Both the position numbers and the translations under genes were made by a program. Below are positions 5,386 through 13,810 of a stretch of 15,054 bases of DNA, piece after piece. Numbering within the stretch: position 1 is the first letter of the stretch; each line of letters begins with the position of its first letter. A model generated the notes under the pieces. That model was not told where the DNA came from. It was given only the letters and a program-made list of their open reading frames with translations, and searched no databases. The stretch is from JBDKUD01 sp050943315 (lineage in GTDB: Bacteria; Bacillota; Syntrophomonadia; Syntrophomonadales; Syntrophomonadaceae), in assembly GCA_050943315.1 (NCBI GenBank), contig JBMNOY010000054.1, positions 1 through 15,054 on the forward strand, read 5' to 3'.

Positions 5386-6568
5386 TGGTATCCTGTCTCA
5401 GGAAGAAATAGATGCCCTGCTTAACGGAGAAACTCCTGCAAGCAACCTTGATAATGAAGTTAAAGATGAACATTTAACTATAAGTGATTTTGAGAAAGAT
5501 GCCCTGGGTGAAATTGGTAATATCAGTATGGGTACTTCGGCGATAACCTTATCAACCTTATTAAACCGCAAAGTATCTATTACTACCCCCAATGTAAAAG
5601 TAATTACCAGGCAAAAACTACAGGATGATTATCCATTACCCTATCTGGTGATTGAAGTGAGATATACCCAGGGTCTTGATGGGACTAATGTGTTGATAAT
5701 GAAAGAGGAAGATGCGTGTGTCATTGCGGATTTAATGATGGGAGGAGATGGTGTATCCAATATTAGTTCATTGGATGAAATCAAACTTAGTGCAGTTGGT
5801 GAAGCCATGAATCAAATGATGGGCTCAGCAACTACTAGTTTATCTTCCATGTTTAATACCAGAATTGACATAGCACCTCCAGAATTGACCCTGGTTGATC
5901 TGGGTAAGGAGCATCTCAATGTAGCTACCAGTTTTGACGAAATGGTACAAATTCGCTTTAAAATGGAAATCGAAAACCTCGTTAACAGTGAAATTATGCA
6001 GATAATCCCGCTCGAAGCGGTAAACAAGATGATTGATAAATTAATGGACAATGTAAATGAGGCAGATACTTTAGAGACGGTAGCAGAACCGGAACCATCT
6101 CCGGTAAAGCCGGTGGACAGGCCGCCAGTAAAGGAATCTAAGACCCCGGAGATAAAACCCCAATCCACGGGCCCGCAGCTTAAGGATGAGCAAATGTGGA
6201 GCCAGGAGGCATATAACGATATACCCACCGGGGTTAGGAAGGGTGAAAGGGTTACGGTTCAACCGGTTCAGTTTGCGCCCCTGGTCGACAATATGAATGC
6301 TAGCATGCCTCAAAATATCGGATTAATTTTGGATGTACCCCTGGATGTTTCTGTAGAATTAGGGAAAACTCGCAAAACCATAAAAGAAATACTAGAACTA
6401 AACCAGGGTTCGATTATACAATTAGATAAAATGGCCGGCGAACCTGTAGACCTAATGGTTAACGGAAAATTTATTGCCAAAGGTGAAGTAGTAGTTATTG
6501 ATGAAAACTATGGTATTAGGATTACTGCAATCATAAGTCCAATGGACAGAATGAATAAACTTCAATGA
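5378..6568 (+). CDS. fliY: Flagellar motor switch phosphatase FliY
   Basis: FliY combines a CheY-P phosphatase of the CheC type with a FliN rotor domain, and serves as the lower C-ring protein in Gram-positive bacteria. The 396-residue protein has a FliM-like CheY-binding peptide LSQEEIDALL (residues 6-15). Its CheC domain carries two complete (D/S)xxxExxNx22P phosphatase signatures: D41, E45, N48, P71 and S138, E142, N145, P168. A Pro/Glu/Lys-rich linker spans about 233-290, and a SpoA/FliN domain runs from about 313 to the end (LDVPLDVSVELGKTRKTIKE). The start is ATG at 5378, 9 bases after AGGAGG (5363-5368); a GTG at 5372 in frame is too close to the Shine-Dalgarno. Both active sites appear intact, so phosphatase activity is expected. 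Confidence 0.96.
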   Translation: MSDGILSQEEIDALLNGETPASNLDNEVKDEHLTISDFEKDALGEIGNISMGTSAITLSTLLNRKVSITTPNVKVITRQKLQDDYPLPYLVIEVRYTQGLDGTNVLIMKEEDACVIADLMMGGDGVSNISSLDEIKLSAVGEAMNQMMGSATTSLSSMFNTRIDIAPPELTLVDLGKEHLNVATSFDEMVQIRFKMEIENLVNSEIMQIIPLEAVNKMIDKLMDNVNEADTLETVAEPEPSPVKPVDRPPVKESKTPEIKPQSTGPQLKDEQMWSQEAYNDIPTGVRKGERVTVQPVQFAPLVDNMNASMPQNIGLILDVPLDVSVELGKTRKTIKEILELNQGSIIQLDKMAGEPVDLMVNGKFIAKGEVVVIDENYGIRITAIISPMDRMNKLQ

Positions 6569-6581
6569 CGGGGAGGTTATT

Positions 6582-6944
6582 ATGGGTAGGAAGATATTAA
6601 TATGTGATGATGCTGCATTTATGAGAATGATGATTAAAGACATCCTTACCAAAAATGGGTATGAGGTTGTAGGCGAAGCAGAAAATGGTGCAATTGGAGT
6701 GGAAAAGTACTTTGAACTTAAACCTGACCTGGTAACCATGGATATAACCATGCCGGAAATGGATGGTATTGCGGCGGTCAGAGAAATAAAAGCCATAGAT
6801 GCCTCGGCGCGCATTATTATGTGTAGTGCCATTGGTCAGCAGGCTATGGTAATAGATGCCATTCAGGCGGGTGCAAAAGACTTTATTGTGAAACCTTTCC
6901 AACCGGAACGGGTACTAGAGGCAGTAAGTAAAGCACTTGATTAA
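6582..6944 (+). CDS. cheY: Chemotaxis response regulator CheY
   Basis: CheY is the diffusible single-domain response regulator that carries the signal from CheA to FliM/FliY at the motor. The 120-residue protein is a stand-alone receiver domain. It has the acidic pair D9-D10, phospho-acceptor D54 (in VTMDITMPEMDG), switch residue S82, and conserved K104 followed by P105 (IVKPF). There is no output domain. The aromatic switch position is F101 rather than the Tyr of enteric CheY. Its place directly after fliY and before fliO matches the Bacillus-type operon and supports CheY over another receiver protein. The ATG is preceded by GGGGAGG (6570-6576) with 5-base spacing. Confidence 0.95.
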   Translation: MGRKILICDDAAFMRMMIKDILTKNGYEVVGEAENGAIGVEKYFELKPDLVTMDITMPEMDGIAAVREIKAIDASARIIMCSAIGQQAMVIDAIQAGAKDFIVKPFQPERVLEAVSKALD

Positions 6945-6966
6945 GGCAGTTTGGATGTGACATTAG

Positions 6967-7590
6967 GTGAACAGTATTCGCAGGCATCATTGGGTAGTTC
7001 TTTTAGTACTATTGGCGGCTTTTGTGTTGGTTGCCAATGCAGTGGCAGTTGAAAACATTGACGATTTAAACCAGGAGCTTTCCAAACAGCAGCCTTCTAA
7101 CCCGGGCAGCAGTAATTTGGTCTGGAACTTTATAAAAATGGTTATTGCACTGGGACTGTTAATAGGGGCTGCCTGGTCGATTATTCGACTATTCGGACGG
7201 CAGGCGGCCATTAAAATGCAGGGAAACTGGTTGCACCTGGTTGATGAAGTAATGCTGGGACAAAACCGGGGCCTGGTTTTATGCGAAATTGCCGGGAAAA
7301 TTTACGCTCTGGGGGTAACTGATCACAATATTAACTTGTTGTTTGAAATAAACGATCCCCTACTGGTAAAAGAAATAAGCCAAACCAACCTGGATGAAGC
7401 AATCCAAAAACAGGAATCATGGCCGGATTTAATTAAGAGGGCCAGAGAAATACTTCACCTTGAGAAACGGCCACCGGTCGAAAAGAATTTTCATATCCTT
7501 ATGCAAGAACAATCGCAAAAACTTCATAACCTTTCAGAGCAGGAAATAATGAGGGTTATAAATGAAAAAAGAAGTGGCGCAGATGAATAG
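6967..7590 (+). CDS. fliO: Flagellar export assembly protein FliO (FliZ-like)
   Basis: FliO is a membrane protein that helps assemble FliP into the export gate. The 207-residue product has an N-terminal hydrophobic signal (about residues 8-27, VVLLVLLAAFVLVANA), a short extracytoplasmic segment rich in Gln/Ser/Asn, then a membrane helix at about 50-73 (FIKMVIALGLLIGAAWSIIR). The cytoplasmic FliO domain follows, with VDEVMLGQNRGLVLCEIAGK and YALGVTDHNINLL. The charged helical tail resembles the longer FliZ form of Bacillus. Sequence conservation in the family is low, so position before fliP is important support. The start is GTG at 6967 with a moderate GGATGTGA site (6953-6960). Its 3' end overlaps fliP by 29 bases. 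Confidence 0.88.
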   Translation: MNSIRRHHWVVLLVLLAAFVLVANAVAVENIDDLNQELSKQQPSNPGSSNLVWNFIKMVIALGLLIGAAWSIIRLFGRQAAIKMQGNWLHLVDEVMLGQNRGLVLCEIAGKIYALGVTDHNINLLFEINDPLLVKEISQTNLDEAIQKQESWPDLIKRAREILHLEKRPPVEKNFHILMQEQSQKLHNLSEQEIMRVINEKRSGADE

Positions 7591-8362
7591 ATCAAAATAC
7601 CCAGTTTATTGTCTTATTACAGCAATAGCTGTATTTTTTGTATTGTACATACTTCCGGGTCAGGTTTTGGCAGAACCAATTCAGATACCTGATGTTAATT
7701 TGCAGATTGGCGGTAATAATCCGGATAATCCGGGCAGCCTTTCCACCACCTTGCAGTTAATAATACTGCTGACGGTTTTATCCCTGGCACCGGCTATACT
7801 TATTCTTCTGACCTCATTTACCCGGATAATTGTTGTGCTCTCATTTATACGCAGTTCATTGGCCACTCAGCAGATGCCGCCCAATCAAATTCTTATCGGC
7901 CTGGCCCTGTTCCTGACTTTTTTTGTAATGGCTCCGGTCTTTCAACAAGTTAATACCGAGGCAGTACAGCCCTACATGAAAGGACAGATTACCCAACAAA
8001 AGGCTTTTGCGAACGCAATGCAACCACTGCGTACCTTTATGATCAAACAAACCCGGGAAAAAGACCTGGCTCTGTTCGTGAAGATGGCCAAACTTAAGCG
8101 GCCCCGTAACTTTAATGATATCCCCAACTATGTTCTCATACCCGGATTTGTTATTAGTGAGTTAAAGACTGCATTTCAAATCGGGTTTGTCATTTTTGTA
8201 CCTTTTTTGGTTATTGATATGGTAGTTGCCAGTGCTCTAATGTCAATGGGGATGATGATGCTGCCTCCGATGATGATTTCATTGCCCTTTAAAATATTGC
8301 TGTTTGTTTTAGTAGATGGATGGAACCTCGTTATACAGTCGTTGGTAATGAGTTTCCGGTAG
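7562..8362 (+). CDS. fliP: Flagellar type III export gate protein FliP
   Basis: FliP forms the core pore of the export gate with FliQ and FliR. The 266-residue product has a cleavable-type signal peptide ending near residue 37 (LPGQVLA|EP). A helix pair around residues 60-130 includes LTSFTRIIVVLSFIRSSLATQQMPPNQILIG, a FliP signature. The charged loop with KTREKDLALFVKMAK is followed by C-terminal helices including YVLIPGFVISELKTAFQIGF and a Met-rich MSMGMMMLPPMMISLP segment. The ATG at 7562 has GAGG 7 bases upstream (7551-7554). An in-frame ATG at 7583 would give a signal peptide of more usual length and a smaller overlap, so the start is not certain. The overlap with fliO suggests coupled synthesis of the assembly factor and its client. 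Confidence 0.95.
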   Translation: MKKEVAQMNRSKYPVYCLITAIAVFFVLYILPGQVLAEPIQIPDVNLQIGGNNPDNPGSLSTTLQLIILLTVLSLAPAILILLTSFTRIIVVLSFIRSSLATQQMPPNQILIGLALFLTFFVMAPVFQQVNTEAVQPYMKGQITQQKAFANAMQPLRTFMIKQTREKDLALFVKMAKLKRPRNFNDIPNYVLIPGFVISELKTAFQIGFVIFVPFLVIDMVVASALMSMGMMMLPPMMISLPFKILLFVLVDGWNLVIQSLVMSFR

Positions 8363-8376
8363 AGGAGAAAATTAAG

Positions 8377-8649
8377 ATGTTTGAGGATATTGTATTAAAC
8401 ATAGCTAACCAGGCAGTTTTGACCACCCTTATTGTTTCAGCACCTTTACTGGGCATAACACTGGTAGTAGGTTTACTGATAAGTATCCTGCAGGCTACCA
8501 CCCAGATTCAGGAAATGACCCTGGTATTTGTACCTAAAATTATTGTCGCCCTCCTGGTATTAGTGGTAATGGGCCCGTGGATGTTAAATATACTTACTTC
8601 CTTTACCTATGAACTCTATTCCAGCATACCTCAGCTGGTATCCTTATAA
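8377..8649 (+). CDS. fliQ: Flagellar type III export gate protein FliQ
   Basis: FliQ is a small two-helix membrane protein that wraps the FliP/FliR pore. The 90-residue product has helix 1 at about residues 12-38 (QAVLTTLIVSAPLLGITLVV), the conserved turn LQATTQIQEMTLVFVPK, and helix 2 at about 55-75 (IIVALLVLVVMGPWMLNIL). Length is standard. The frame is open upstream to an ATG at 8320 inside fliP, but AGGAG at 8363-8367 places the start at 8377, giving the usual N-terminus. Spacing to fliP is 14 bases. Confidence 0.96.
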   Translation: MFEDIVLNIANQAVLTTLIVSAPLLGITLVVGLLISILQATTQIQEMTLVFVPKIIVALLVLVVMGPWMLNILTSFTYELYSSIPQLVSL

Positions 8650-8666
8650 TGGGATGGTAGATTTCG

Positions 8667-9431
8667 GTGACCTTTACGCTGGAAGGATTCCTCATGGTCT
8701 TGGGCCGGTTAACCGGACTATTTTTAAGTGCACCGGTATTTGCCAGCCGGCAGATGCCAGTACGGGTTAAGATACCGCTTATACTAGTTCTAGCTGCCAC
8801 TATGGCTTATTTTGTGCCGGTAAAATATGCTGTCAGCCTTACCACCCCGGGGACTTTTGCCGGGGCTCTGGCAGTGGAGATCTTTGTTGGTTATACCATT
8901 GGGTTTGTTGCCTATATAGTTTTTGGAGCTATTCAGCTGGCGGGTCAGGTCATGGATATGCAAATGGGATTTGGCATTGTTAACGTGGTAGACCCTCAAT
9001 CGGGTATGCAGATACCACTCATGGGCAACCTGAATTATTTAGTGTCTTTGCTGGTTTATCTATCGATAAACGGCCACCATTATTTGCTACAGGCAGTTGC
9101 CCAAAGCTACCAGGTCATACCGGTTCTGGGGGCCGGCATTAATCAAAGCTTTATGGATTTATTAGTTGAACTTACCGTAAACATGTTCGTGATTGCCGTT
9201 AAGATTTCCGCTCCGATTGTTATGGCGATTTTAGTTACGGATGTGGCCATGGGTTTTGTGGCTCGGACGGTACCACAAATGAATGTTTTTATAGTAGGTA
9301 TGCCTCTTAAAATATTTATAGGTTTGGCAGCTTTATTAATTATGATTCCTGTTTACATTTGGCTATCGGAAATGCTGTTTGCCCAGTTCTTTGCATACCT
9401 GGACCAAATAATAGCAGCTTTGGGGCTTTGA
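8667..9431 (+). CDS. fliR: Flagellar type III export gate protein FliR
   Basis: FliR completes the FliP-FliQ-FliR export pore in the inner membrane. The 254-residue product is hydrophobic with about six membrane segments. Family features include the N-terminal FLMVLGRLTGLFLSAPVFAS, the conserved MDMQMGFGIVNVVDPQSG (about residues 96-113), and PQMNVFIVGMPLKIFIGL near residue 210. The start is GTG at 8667, 9 bases after GGGATGG (8651-8657). It ends 7 bases before flhB. Confidence 0.95.
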   Translation: MTFTLEGFLMVLGRLTGLFLSAPVFASRQMPVRVKIPLILVLAATMAYFVPVKYAVSLTTPGTFAGALAVEIFVGYTIGFVAYIVFGAIQLAGQVMDMQMGFGIVNVVDPQSGMQIPLMGNLNYLVSLLVYLSINGHHYLLQAVAQSYQVIPVLGAGINQSFMDLLVELTVNMFVIAVKISAPIVMAILVTDVAMGFVARTVPQMNVFIVGMPLKIFIGLAALLIMIPVYIWLSEMLFAQFFAYLDQIIAALGL

Positions 9432-9438
9432 CCGGTAG

Positions 9439-10545
9439 ATGGATGAACTAAAACGTTACTTAGTTAATTTACAGCTATTTGCAGACGAGGATAGCGGCGA
9501 AAAGACTGAAAAGGCTACTCCCCGCAGGCGTGAGGAGGCCAAAAAAAAAGGCCAGGTATTTAAAAGTACCGACTTGAATTCGGCGGTCATTTTATTGGCA
9601 GGCTGCTCAGCTCTTTTTATCAGCTTCCCTTATATGCTAAACCAGGTTGAAGAGTTTACTGCAATGTATTTGTTGAATCGGACCCTGGAGGATTTTAATA
9701 ATCAGTATGCTTATTTTTTACTTCTAGAGGTTCTACTATTATTAGCCAAAATGCTGTTGCCGGTTTTTGGTGCTACTGTTATAGCCGCCTTGTTAATTTC
9801 TTATTTGCAGGTGGGATTTGTTTTTAGTACTGAAACCCTGTTACCAAAGCTTGACCGCCTCAATCCTATAGAAGGGTTTAAGCGGGTGTTTTCCAAGCGG
9901 GCCATGGTAGAACTGGCAAAATCTTTATCAAAAGTAGCCGTGACCGGTTATATTGTTTACACGGTTATAAGGAAATATGCCTTTGTTTTCCCCAGGTTTG
10001 TGGATATGGATTTACCTGCCACGATTAAAGATTTGGCTACCATAATAATGGAAATGGCAGTAAAAGTAGGAATAGCCTTCCTGGTAATCGGGCTTTTGGA
10101 CTATATTTATCAATGGTATGAATATGAGAAGTCACTCAAAATGAGTAAGTACGATATCAAACAGGAATACAAACAAATTGAAGGGGACCCCCAGATTAAA
10201 TCCCGGCAAAGACAGATTCAACGAGAAATGGCTATGCGCCGGATGATGGCCGAGGTTCCCAAAGCGGATGTAATAATTACCAACCCTACCCATTTTGCGG
10301 TGGCTCTAAAATACGATGCGGCCAGTATGGCTGCACCAGTTATTATTGCCAAGGGGAAAGATTTCATTGCTCAAAAGATTCGCGAAGTAGCTGAAGAAAA
10401 CCGTATTATTATTGTCGAAAACGCTCCTCTGGCGCGAACCCTGTATCATACTTTGGAAATTGGTGACATTGTTCCGGAAGAACTTTATCAAGCAGTAGCT
10501 GAAGTATTGGCTTTCGTCTACAAGCAGAAAAAAATTCTACCTTAA
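9439..10545 (+). CDS. flhB: Flagellar export switch protein FlhB
   Basis: FlhB controls substrate specificity of the export apparatus. Self-cleavage between Asn and Pro of its NPTH motif, together with FliK, switches export from hook to filament proteins. The 368-residue product has the typical basic N-terminus GEKTEKATPRRREEAKKKGQ (residues 20-39), four membrane helices between about 45 and 215, and the cytoplasmic domain with NPTH at 282-285 (ITNPTHFAVALKYD). The motif is intact. Upstream of the ATG is only CCGGTAG, a poor Shine-Dalgarno, so initiation probably depends on ribosomes finishing fliR 7 bases before. An A9 run (9541-9549) encodes K35-K37, a possible slippage site that would truncate nearly the whole protein. 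Confidence 0.97.
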   Translation: MDELKRYLVNLQLFADEDSGEKTEKATPRRREEAKKKGQVFKSTDLNSAVILLAGCSALFISFPYMLNQVEEFTAMYLLNRTLEDFNNQYAYFLLLEVLLLLAKMLLPVFGATVIAALLISYLQVGFVFSTETLLPKLDRLNPIEGFKRVFSKRAMVELAKSLSKVAVTGYIVYTVIRKYAFVFPRFVDMDLPATIKDLATIIMEMAVKVGIAFLVIGLLDYIYQWYEYEKSLKMSKYDIKQEYKQIEGDPQIKSRQRQIQREMAMRRMMAEVPKADVIITNPTHFAVALKYDAASMAAPVIIAKGKDFIAQKIREVAEENRIIIVENAPLARTLYHTLEIGDIVPEELYQAVAEVLAFVYKQKKILP

Positions 10546-10560
10546 TCTGGAGGAATTAAA

Positions 10561-12630
10561 GTGGAGCAGAGCACCGGTTGGTCTCAAAAAGTACTTAATA
10601 ATAGTGACATAGTTGTAGCCGTGCTGGTCATCAGTATTATCATGATGATGATAGTACCGATAAATGCTGATCTTCTCGATATATTGCTGACCTTTAATAT
10701 TAGTTTCTCTCTGGTAATTCTGCTGGTAGCTATGTTTAATACCGATCCTCTCAATTTTTCAGTTTTTCCAGCTTTACTTCTGGTCATGACCTTGTTTCGA
10801 TTGTCATTAAATATATCCACCACCAGGCTAATACTTTTAAACGGTTCGGCAGGAGAAGTCGTTGCTGCTTTTGGTTCCTTTGTAGTAGGGGGTAATACGG
10901 TAGTAGGCCTGGTTATATTTCTCATTATTGTCGTTATTCAGTTTATCGTAATAACTAAGGGGGCGGAAAGGGTATCTGAAGTTGCCGCTCGTTTTACCCT
11001 GGATGCCATGCCGGGTAAACAGATGGCGATTGATGCTGACCTTAACGCCGGCCTGATTAATGAAGAACAAGCCCGGGAACGCAGGGACAAAATCCAGCGG
11101 GGTGCGGATTTCTACGGTGCCATGGATGGGGCCAGCAAATTTGTCAAAGGTGATGCCATAGCCGGAATTATTATAATAATCATCAATATTATCGGCGGGT
11201 TAATAATTGGTATGGTCCAGAGAGGACTGCCTTTTGCTGAGGCTACCCAAATATATACGATTCTCACCGTTGGTGATGGCCTGGTGACTCAGATTCCGGC
11301 CCTGTTAATTTCCACCGGCACCGGTATAGTGGTGACTCGAAGCGCATCGAAATTCAGTTTGGGCAAAGAAGTTACTTCTCAATTGTTATCAACCCCCAGA
11401 GCATTAGCAATAGCGGCTGTGGTCCTGGTAGTCTTAGGTAGTATTGGATTACCCAGGATACCAATGTATTCCCTGGCGGTATTTTTTGCCTTGCTGTATT
11501 TTATCTTTAGAGGTTCTACTACTGAAACTGGCCCGGAGCCCGAATTAGAGGATATTCAGGAAGCTGAAGAGATTAAAAAGCCGGAAAATGTTGTTGAACT
11601 TCTGCAGGTAGAAAAAATGGAGATGGAATTAGGGTATGGACTCATTCCTTTAGTGGACTCGGAACAGGGTGGAGATTTGCTGGATAGAATTGTTATGATC
11701 AGAAGACAATGTGCTGTGGAACTGGGCTTTATAGTACCTCCTATCCGCATCCGTGATAACATGCAGCTTAAGCCCAATTCCTATGTTATTAAGATAAAAG
11801 GGATGGAAATAGCAAATGGAGAACTCATGTTGGACAGTCTGCTGGCAATAGGCCCGGATATCGACAATGATTCTGAGTTACCCGGTTTGGATACCACCGA
11901 GCCGGCGTTTAATCTGCCGGCGCGGTGGATAGATACGGCTCAAAAGGATGAAGCCGAAGTTAAGGGTTATACAGTGGTTGATCCTCCTTCTGTACTGGCT
12001 ACTCATTTAACCGCGGTAATAAAATCGCATGCCTTTGAGTTGCTGGGCAGACAGGAAATTCAAAATATCCTTGACTATGTAAAAGAACAGCATTCCGCAG
12101 TTGTGGAGGAGCTTATTCCAGACCTCATGACTGTCGGAGATATCCAGAAGGTACTCAGCAATTTACTGAAGGAACAGGTATCTATCCGGGATATGGTAAC
12201 CATTTTGGAGACCCTGGCTGATTACGCTAAATTAACCAAGGATAGTGATGTATTGACTGAATATGTACGGCAAGCTCTGAAACGAAGTATTAGCCGGCAG
12301 TACGCTGGGAAAAACAACCATTTGCAGGTATTGACCCTGGACCCGGCTCTGGAAGAGAAATTACGGGACTCTGTTAGGCAGAGTGATTTTGGTTCTTACC
12401 TGGCGGTTGATCCCAGTATTGCGCAGGGTATGATAGATAAACTGATAGCCCAGCATGAAAACCTTATGCGTCAGGGGCTCAGTACGATAGTTCTCTGTGC
12501 ACCGGTACTAAGGATATATTTTAAACGTTTGCTGGATCGCTTTATACCTGATCTAATAGTGTTGTCTTATAATGAGATTGAACCAGACGTTAATGTGGAG
12601 GTTATGGGGATGGTTTCTAGTGAGAATTAA
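10561..12630 (+). CDS. flhA: Flagellar export gate protein FlhA
   Basis: FlhA forms the nonameric ring of the export gate; it couples proton flow to export and docks substrate-chaperone complexes. The 689-residue product has eight predicted membrane helices in the first half. The FHIPEP signature RFTLDAMPGKQMAIDAD (residues 144-160) lies in the conserved cytoplasmic loop. The large C-terminal cytoplasmic domain starts near residue 330 with a Glu-rich linker, and contains LGRQEIQNILDYVKEQ and LSNLLKEQVSIRDMVTILET, typical of FlhA. Length is standard. The start is GTG at 10561 after TGGAGGA (10548-10554). The 3' end overlaps flhF by 11 bases. Confidence 0.97.
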   Translation: MEQSTGWSQKVLNNSDIVVAVLVISIIMMMIVPINADLLDILLTFNISFSLVILLVAMFNTDPLNFSVFPALLLVMTLFRLSLNISTTRLILLNGSAGEVVAAFGSFVVGGNTVVGLVIFLIIVVIQFIVITKGAERVSEVAARFTLDAMPGKQMAIDADLNAGLINEEQARERRDKIQRGADFYGAMDGASKFVKGDAIAGIIIIIINIIGGLIIGMVQRGLPFAEATQIYTILTVGDGLVTQIPALLISTGTGIVVTRSASKFSLGKEVTSQLLSTPRALAIAAVVLVVLGSIGLPRIPMYSLAVFFALLYFIFRGSTTETGPEPELEDIQEAEEIKKPENVVELLQVEKMEMELGYGLIPLVDSEQGGDLLDRIVMIRRQCAVELGFIVPPIRIRDNMQLKPNSYVIKIKGMEIANGELMLDSLLAIGPDIDNDSELPGLDTTEPAFNLPARWIDTAQKDEAEVKGYTVVDPPSVLATHLTAVIKSHAFELLGRQEIQNILDYVKEQHSAVVEELIPDLMTVGDIQKVLSNLLKEQVSIRDMVTILETLADYAKLTKDSDVLTEYVRQALKRSISRQYAGKNNHLQVLTLDPALEEKLRDSVRQSDFGSYLAVDPSIAQGMIDKLIAQHENLMRQGLSTIVLCAPVLRIYFKRLLDRFIPDLIVLSYNEIEPDVNVEVMGMVSSEN

Positions 12631-13810
12631 AAAATACCTAGCCACTGATTTTCAAGAAGCAATTATGCGAGCCAAAAAGGAAATGGGTCAGGATGCCATA
12701 ATTTTGCATACCCGGCATGTCAGAAAACGTGGAATATTAGGCTTATTCTCCCGACCTCAAGTGGAAATTACCGTAGCTATGGATGATACCTTACAGGTTG
12801 ATACAGACAGGTTTAGAAACCATACATCACCCAGTCGACCTCAGCCGGTTACAGCTCCGGCTAAAAAAATAACTAATGTAGCGTTTTTAGAAGCGGCCAG
12901 TGCCCAGGGGGCTCTTAAGGAGCCGGAAGTCGTACAGGAAATCCAGAAAATGAAAGATATAATGGCGGATATTAGAAATAAGATGTTTGAAGTCGAGTCC
13001 ATGAAGGGTATCTCTGAGCAAGTCGAGCCATTTTATAATCTTCTTTTGAGCAATAAGGTCAACCAGGAACTGGCTTTGAAAATTACGAGCAGTGTTGAAT
13101 CGAGGTTACCGGCTAATAAAAATGTGGATAAGAATTGGGTCAGGGAGGTTTGCCTGCATACCCTGCAGGAATTTATAACTGATATCCAGCCTATTTATAG
13201 GGAAACGGAAAAAAAAGGCAAAGTAGTAGCGATGATAGGTCCTACCGGGGTGGGTAAAACCACCACTATTGCCAAATTAGCCGCTAATCTGACATTATTG
13301 GAAGGTAAGGAGGTAGCGCTGATAACCCTGGATACTTATCGTATATCTGCTGCCGAACAATTAAAAACCTTCGCCGAAATAATCGGTGTTCCCATTAGAG
13401 TCATTTTTACACCTAATGATCTTGTTGAAGCTATCGAGGAATTTAAGGAAAAGGATGTAATTTTTATCGATACAGCTGGACGCAGCCCTTTTAACGAGGA
13501 TCAACTAGAAGAACTCAACCAGTTTATAAATTTTGCCAGGCCTGATGAAACCATTCTGGTGATGAGTGTCACTGCCAGTAGCAGTAACCTGATCAGCATC
13601 TTTGAACGGTTTAGCATTATAAAAATCGATAAACTGATTTTTACTAAACTTGATGAGACTGATACCTACGGCCAGATCTTAAACACTATATACGAAATTA
13701 AATTACCTGTAGCTTATTTCTCTACCGGACAAAATGTTCCCGACGACATTGAAGTACCAGAGCCGTTAGGCTTTGCCCGGTTGCTTATAGGAAAGGATGA
13801 CACCTTATGA
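12620..13810 (+). CDS. flhF: SRP-type GTPase FlhF
   Basis: FlhF is an SRP/FtsY-family GTPase that marks the site of flagellar assembly and acts with FlhG. The 396-residue protein has the FlhF-specific N-terminal domain (VRIKKYLATDFQEAIMRAKK, then GQDAIILHTR), a variable middle and helical N-domain. The G domain carries all motifs: P-loop GPTGVGKTT (207-215), LDTYRISAAEQLKTFAEI, DTAGR (284-288), TKLD (342-345) and the closing STGQNVPDD. The start is GTG at 12620, preceded by GGGGATGG (12606-12613) and matching the usual V/M-RIKKY beginning. The frame extends upstream to an ATG at 12572 inside flhA, but that extension does not look like FlhF. The stop overlaps flhG as ATGA. An A8 run (13209-13216) lies just before the P-loop. 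Confidence 0.97.
   Translation: MRIKKYLATDFQEAIMRAKKEMGQDAIILHTRHVRKRGILGLFSRPQVEITVAMDDTLQVDTDRFRNHTSPSRPQPVTAPAKKITNVAFLEAASAQGALKEPEVVQEIQKMKDIMADIRNKMFEVESMKGISEQVEPFYNLLLSNKVNQELALKITSSVESRLPANKNVDKNWVREVCLHTLQEFITDIQPIYRETEKKGKVVAMIGPTGVGKTTTIAKLAANLTLLEGKEVALITLDTYRISAAEQLKTFAEIIGVPIRVIFTPNDLVEAIEEFKEKDVIFIDTAGRSPFNEDQLEELNQFINFARPDETILVMSVTASSSNLISIFERFSIIKIDKLIFTKLDETDTYGQILNTIYEIKLPVAYFSTGQNVPDDIEVPEPLGFARLLIGKDDTL

Noticed and set aside
6554..6581. AATAA/TTATT stem around the cheY Shine-Dalgarno
   Set aside because: Only five A-T pairs with an 18-base loop; expected by chance in this composition.
8320..8376. Longer FliQ starting at ATG 8320
   Set aside because: It lies inside fliP with no ribosome-binding site; FliQ proteins are about 89-90 residues and begin as predicted from ATG 8377.
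12572..12619. Longer FlhF starting at ATG 12572
   Set aside because: The extra residues do not resemble FlhF, and GGGGATGG places the start at GTG 12620 with the conserved RIKKY beginning.
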